A DNA stretch of 64,000 bases from Prostheceraeus crozeri (Eukaryota; Platyhelminthes; Polycladida; Euryleptidae), in NCBI GenBank assembly GCA_907163375.1, contig CAJQUW010014422.1, forward strand, positions 1 through 64,000. Reading direction: 5' to 3'. Shown in pieces: positions 60,560 through 64,000 of this stretch. The translations under genes were made by a program, and so were the position numbers. The stretch's first letter is position 1. Every line of letters begins with the position of its first letter. Below the pieces are notes generated by a model. The model had not been told where the DNA came from. It worked only from the letters and a program-made list of their open reading frames with translations, and ran no database searches.

Positions 60560-61973
60560 GATTGGATTTACTCTAGAAAAATGTTGCTGAATTTGACCAA
60601 GTCGAAGCAAACGATTTTTTTGACGCAGAGTCTTGTTGGAGGTGTGGAGCATCAAAATGTTCCACTTGTTAACCAATTAAAGATTTCGGGTGTTCATTGG
60701 TCTGATGTATTGAAATGGAACCACCAATTTGATGAAGTCTTTAAGCCGACTTCTCAGCGGTTATGTGTTACTATAATACTCAGGTCTGTTATTTCTAGAC
60801 ATCAGCTTATAATTGTGTATAAATCTCTCATAATGTCTGTGTTATTGTACGCTACACTCCTAGTTTTCCATCTTCCTAAACGGACTGAGGACAAATTAGA
60901 CAAGTTTCATAAGCGTAGTCATCGTCTGATTTGTGGCAATGACTGCTTGTGTCTATTTCCCTTCTATAAATTCTGTCAGGCGAGATCTTTGCATCAAGTA
61001 TTTTAGAAATTGTGAAAGTGTAGCAACGAACTTGCCCGAACTGAGGACATCAAGAAGTTTGCATTCTTTCATTCCGTGGGCGTGTATGAGTTTGAACAAT
61101 ATCTATTGTGCTTGAATTGTAATAACTAAACAGTGACATCTTAGGTGAATATTTTTGTCATTCTAGGTTTTTTAGGTGAATAATTTTACAAATTTAAGTT
61201 GTTTATTTACGTGAATCAAAAATCCATTAAAATATCTAGATTCATTGAGAGCAATGGTATTTTCATGTCTATTATCATGAATTATGCTTTATTCGGTAAA
61301 TAATTTGTAGACAAATACCGCGACAATAATCTACGTATAAGTTTAAAAAAAGAGTTAGATAAAAGAAAATGACAAGTAAGTCCTAGATTTAATCGCGATT
61401 CGAAGCGATTTTATTTCAAGCTATAACAACTGCACAGATCAAACATCAACAACTAAGTATATATGTTTCAAAATGTATATTGACAATTCAATGTACAAAT
61501 GTGTATGTGTCAAACAGATCAAAATCACTCGTATTTCAAATGCAATATAAAGTCTATAAAAGCTCTATAAATGTATATAGAAGTATTAGAAACTATGACC
61601 AGAAACATGTGGCACTGCCCAGAATCACTCATCAATGTCTTCATTATTTCGATTATAAAAGTAATTTGTTACAACGATCTTCTCAATGTTTTCCTATGTG
61701 AGTGCATGTAGATGAGTTAATCAAATAGCAAGTTTTTGTCGTAATGACAGTATTTAGGCGATTTATGTGTTTTTACAAAATATCCGGAGTTTAGGTAAAA
61801 ATTCATTTTAGGCGATTCACCTAAATTGTCGCTGTCTAGTAATAACTTTGTATGTTTTTGTTTTCTTCAGTGACTTATTTTGCCAATGTTCTTGAGAAAC
61901 CATATCTGACCTACATGTACCTGTCAACTCTTACATTGCATGATTTTCATTCTAAGAATAAATCTACTTACTT
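60560..61973 (+). pseudogene. CR1/L2-like LINE 3' part, split by a DNA transposon
   Basis: The plus strand encodes LLNLTKSKQTIF, LKISGVHWSDVLKWNHQFDE, SQRLCVTIILRSVI, LIIVYKSLIMSVLLYATL, LDKFHKRSHRLICG, then in another frame RRDLCIKYF and SLHSFIPWACMSLN. This is the C-terminal part of a non-LTR reverse transcriptase ('LG...D..L.W..H', 'R..LIR S.L.Y'). After the insertion at 61128-61838 the 3' UTR resumes and ends with AATAAATCTACTTACTTACT near 61973, a short-tandem tail typical of such LINEs. Confidence 0.75.
61128..61838. mobile_element. MULE-like MITE (711 bp) with perfect 9-bp target duplication
   Basis: GTAATAACT occurs at 61119-61127 and 61839-61847. Inside, the ends are inverted: ACAGTGACATCTTAGGTGAA at the left, complement ACAGCGACAATTTAGGTGAA at the right, with more TTTAGGTGAA/TTTAGGCGA words inside each end. 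A 9-bp duplication is typical of Mutator-like elements. No transposase was found. Confidence 0.7.
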
Positions 61974-62829
61974 ACTAGATTCCTGATCTTTGTATCATAT
62001 ATAAAGTTGTTTTGCCCTGCTCTACGCATATGTGTATATTAAGTCATTATTGCATTAATTCACAATTATTGACTGTCAAATTCATATCTTCAATGAGTTT
62101 CCGCGCGTATTGCTGCTCAATTTCTTCCATACACATATGTTGTCAAAGTGCAAATAATCGTCTAATTACCAGATAGAAGATCAAATCGGATAGAAATTGA
62201 TGAAAGTCAGCAACTGTCAGACTTGTGTTGTAATTGTTATTGCAATTAACCTACTGTAGTTAGTAGTTGTAATCAATTACATTTTCATATTGCAATTACA
62301 CAAGTTTCCTCGGCGATGATGCGTCACCATGCTAATATGTAAGCCAGTTGCACTGGTGATTTTTCATAGAATGTTTCGGCGAATCTTATTGATCGAAAAT
62401 GCAAATCAGAAAACTACTATATTACTTGATTTACCCCTCGGAAAAATAGAGGTAAATACTAAAAGCATACTTCTAGAAAATACGGTCTAAATCTTTAAAT
62501 AGGTGTAAGTAAAGTAGAGAGCAGCAAACTAATTATAGTGTTCTGTATTAATTAAAAGTTATCAAGGCTATTAAAAAACGGCAAAAGAAACCGCCGGTTA
62601 AATGAGAAAACCTTTTCCTGAACATCTCAATTCCAGGATTGAGTTTTAGCCATATGCTACTAATGCAAACAGAATCTGTGGTCTACTAAGAAGTCTTGTT
62701 CCTGAATATGTCACTCCCGGAAATGACTTTATTCCCGTAATTCACGGGATTGTGCATTTTGCTATAACTTATAATGTCAATATTCATCCTTATATTCATT
62801 GATAATACTTGCAAACAGTAGCTTTACCA
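61974..62829. other. Non-coding, no feature recognised
   Basis: AT-rich. No gene or known repeat recognised. Confidence 0.4.
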
Positions 62830-63020
62830 CAGTGGTGGGCAAACAAGTTGGGATGGAGGGCTCGCGGGCCACCAATTTTAAAAGGTAGAAGAAGGTGTGT
62901 TCAAAATTCTTTTATTGAGTACTTTGAGCGTCATTTTAAGAGGACTGCTATACTATGCATAGTGGTAGCACATGGCACAGTTGTATTTGTAAATATGTGC
63001 AGCAGCATTGCTTTTCAGGA
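62830..63020 (+). mobile_element. hAT-like 5' end fragment
   Basis: CAGTGGTGGGCAAACAAG followed by GGGCTCGCGGGCCACC is the usual opening of a class of hAT elements (CAGTGGTGGGCAAAC...GGGCC). No matching right end occurs before the next element, so it is truncated; the right boundary is approximate. Confidence 0.5.
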
Positions 63021-63075
63021 ACTGTATTTTACATTCTAAAATCTATATGAATAATGAAATGTGAATAAGCTGGAC

Positions 63076-63651
63076 CAGGGGTCTCCAAAGTACGGCCCGC
63101 GAGGGGTTTTAATCCGGCCCGCCGAGCTCTCCTTCAAAATTATAAAACAAATGTCGAAAGACAGGCTTTGCCGAAATCATACAAAACAAATATACTTTAT
63201 AACCCTTTTAACACGCTTGACAAATCTAGAGCTGAAACAAACACAAGACAGATAAGAAGATAAGCGCACAAGATAAGCATTTCAAACTTGACTCGTGGAT
63301 GAAAAATAGAAACACAAAATCCTGCTACAGATCACAGTTGTCTGATGAACATTTGAATGCTTTGCTTGTTATTGGAACCACTCATTTTGAACCTCAGTTG
63401 GACAAAATTTTGTCAGAAATGAAACAATTTCATATTTCCCCCTTTGATCGAAGTTAAAAAAACATGTTAAATGTTGCTGATATTATATGCATTTTAATTA
63501 TGTACTGAATAAATAACATTTTTTAATTATTAATTCACTGTTTATTTACATTGCATGTATTTTGGTAAAATAAATAATTTAGAACCTTGGCCCGCGAAGC
63601 TTTAAAAATTCAACAATGTGGCCCTCCGCTGGAAAACTTTGGAGACCCCTG
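63076..63651 (+). mobile_element. hAT element remnant with 8-bp target duplication
   Basis: The ends CAGGGGTCTCCAAAGT and AACTTTGGAGACCCCTG are perfect inverted repeats over ~15 bp, followed inward by GGCCCGCGA words on both sides. The flanks AGCTGGAC (63068-63075) and AGCTAGAC (63652-63659) are a duplication with one mismatch. Near 63290-63450 the plus strand gives KNRNTKSCYRSQLSDEHLNA, LLVIGTTHFEPQLDKI and LSEMKQFH, resembling the C-terminal end of hAT transposases. It is an internally deleted copy. Confidence 0.8.
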
Positions 63652-63659
63652 AGCTAGAC

Positions 63660-64000
63660 TATTTGCGGAATTGCGTATGAATTGAAGACAAAACAACTGT
63701 TTCATCGTAAATTGCAATCCGCGAGGCCTTTCGACGACTTTCGTCAAGCGGTATATTGCATACAGATAAATCATGAAAAACGTTTGTATACAAAATGAAA
63801 TATAAGAACGTGAGTTAAAGTCAAAGGTCAAAAGTTAGAAGTCAGATCCACGGTAGGGTGAGCGTCAACACTGTTTGCTTTTGTATTTTGTACACACAAT
63901 TGGGTCTTGTGACGTTGATGATTGTCGCCTCTAGGAATGGAAGTAACGCTGCATGACGAGCTTTGACGACCTTCTTGAAGTACGATATCTTTGTGCGTGT
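63660..64000. other. Non-coding, no feature recognised
   Basis: Short minus-strand frame 63610-63831 overlaps the hAT end and is not a gene. Nothing else seen up to the window edge. Confidence 0.4.

Noticed and set aside
62809..63039. 76-codon plus-strand frame as a gene
   Set aside because: It overlaps a hAT-like terminus and has no domain.
1..64000. Bacterial-type systems (CRISPR, operons, toxin-antitoxin pairs)
   Set aside because: No spaced direct-repeat arrays and no runs of collinear long ORFs; the window is intron-bearing eukaryotic DNA.

Overview
The window looks like eukaryotic, metazoan, AT-rich DNA. It has split genes with GT-AG introns, long intergenic stretches and a dense layer of transposable elements. 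The mixture (a Penelope-like element with a GIY-YIG endonuclease, Merlin-like, hAT-like and mariner elements, CR1/L2-like LINEs, tRNA-derived SINEs) and the frequent GGCCTA words fit a marine invertebrate, perhaps a deuterostome. I cannot name the species. No bacterial-style operons, CRISPR arrays or rRNA genes were seen.

Two host genes can be assembled, both on the minus strand and head-to-tail. PYM1 (exon-junction-complex disassembly factor) has four coding exons between 21004 and 24725, 203 codons. A neugrin-like, probably mitochondrial, protein has three coding exons between 29744 and 38553, 410 codons. All splice sites and phases of both genes could be read directly. A canonical polyadenylation hexamer overlaps the stop codon of the second gene.

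The left flank (1-20 kb) holds LINE and SINE fragments, two Merlin-like elements (one with a near-perfect 8-bp target duplication), and two copies of a ~0.7-kb hAT-like MITE. One MITE copy carries a 251-bp foldback element with its own 13-bp target duplication. The gene section (20-39 kb) has an intronic hAT-like element with a perfect 8-bp target duplication, a LINE fragment, a SINE and a hammerhead-ribozyme-like motif. The right flank (39-64 kb) holds an unclassified TIR element, a broken mariner interrupted by another TIR element, and a Penelope-like element arranged as a head-to-head inverted repeat with ~935-bp arms. Further right are nested short TIR elements, a third MITE copy, a possible 3.6-kb TIR element, a LINE split by a MULE-like element with a 9-bp duplication, and a hAT remnant.

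The most interesting theme is a group of five hammerhead-like sequences. They share a short closing stem I, a small stem II, GAAAC and a GUC cleavage triplet. Two lie in the Penelope arms, one in the foldback loop and two in isolated fragments. Only the one at 25679-25714 keeps the full CUGANGA core. I found no strong sign of a wholly new host-encoded system. The novelty here is in the mobile elements.
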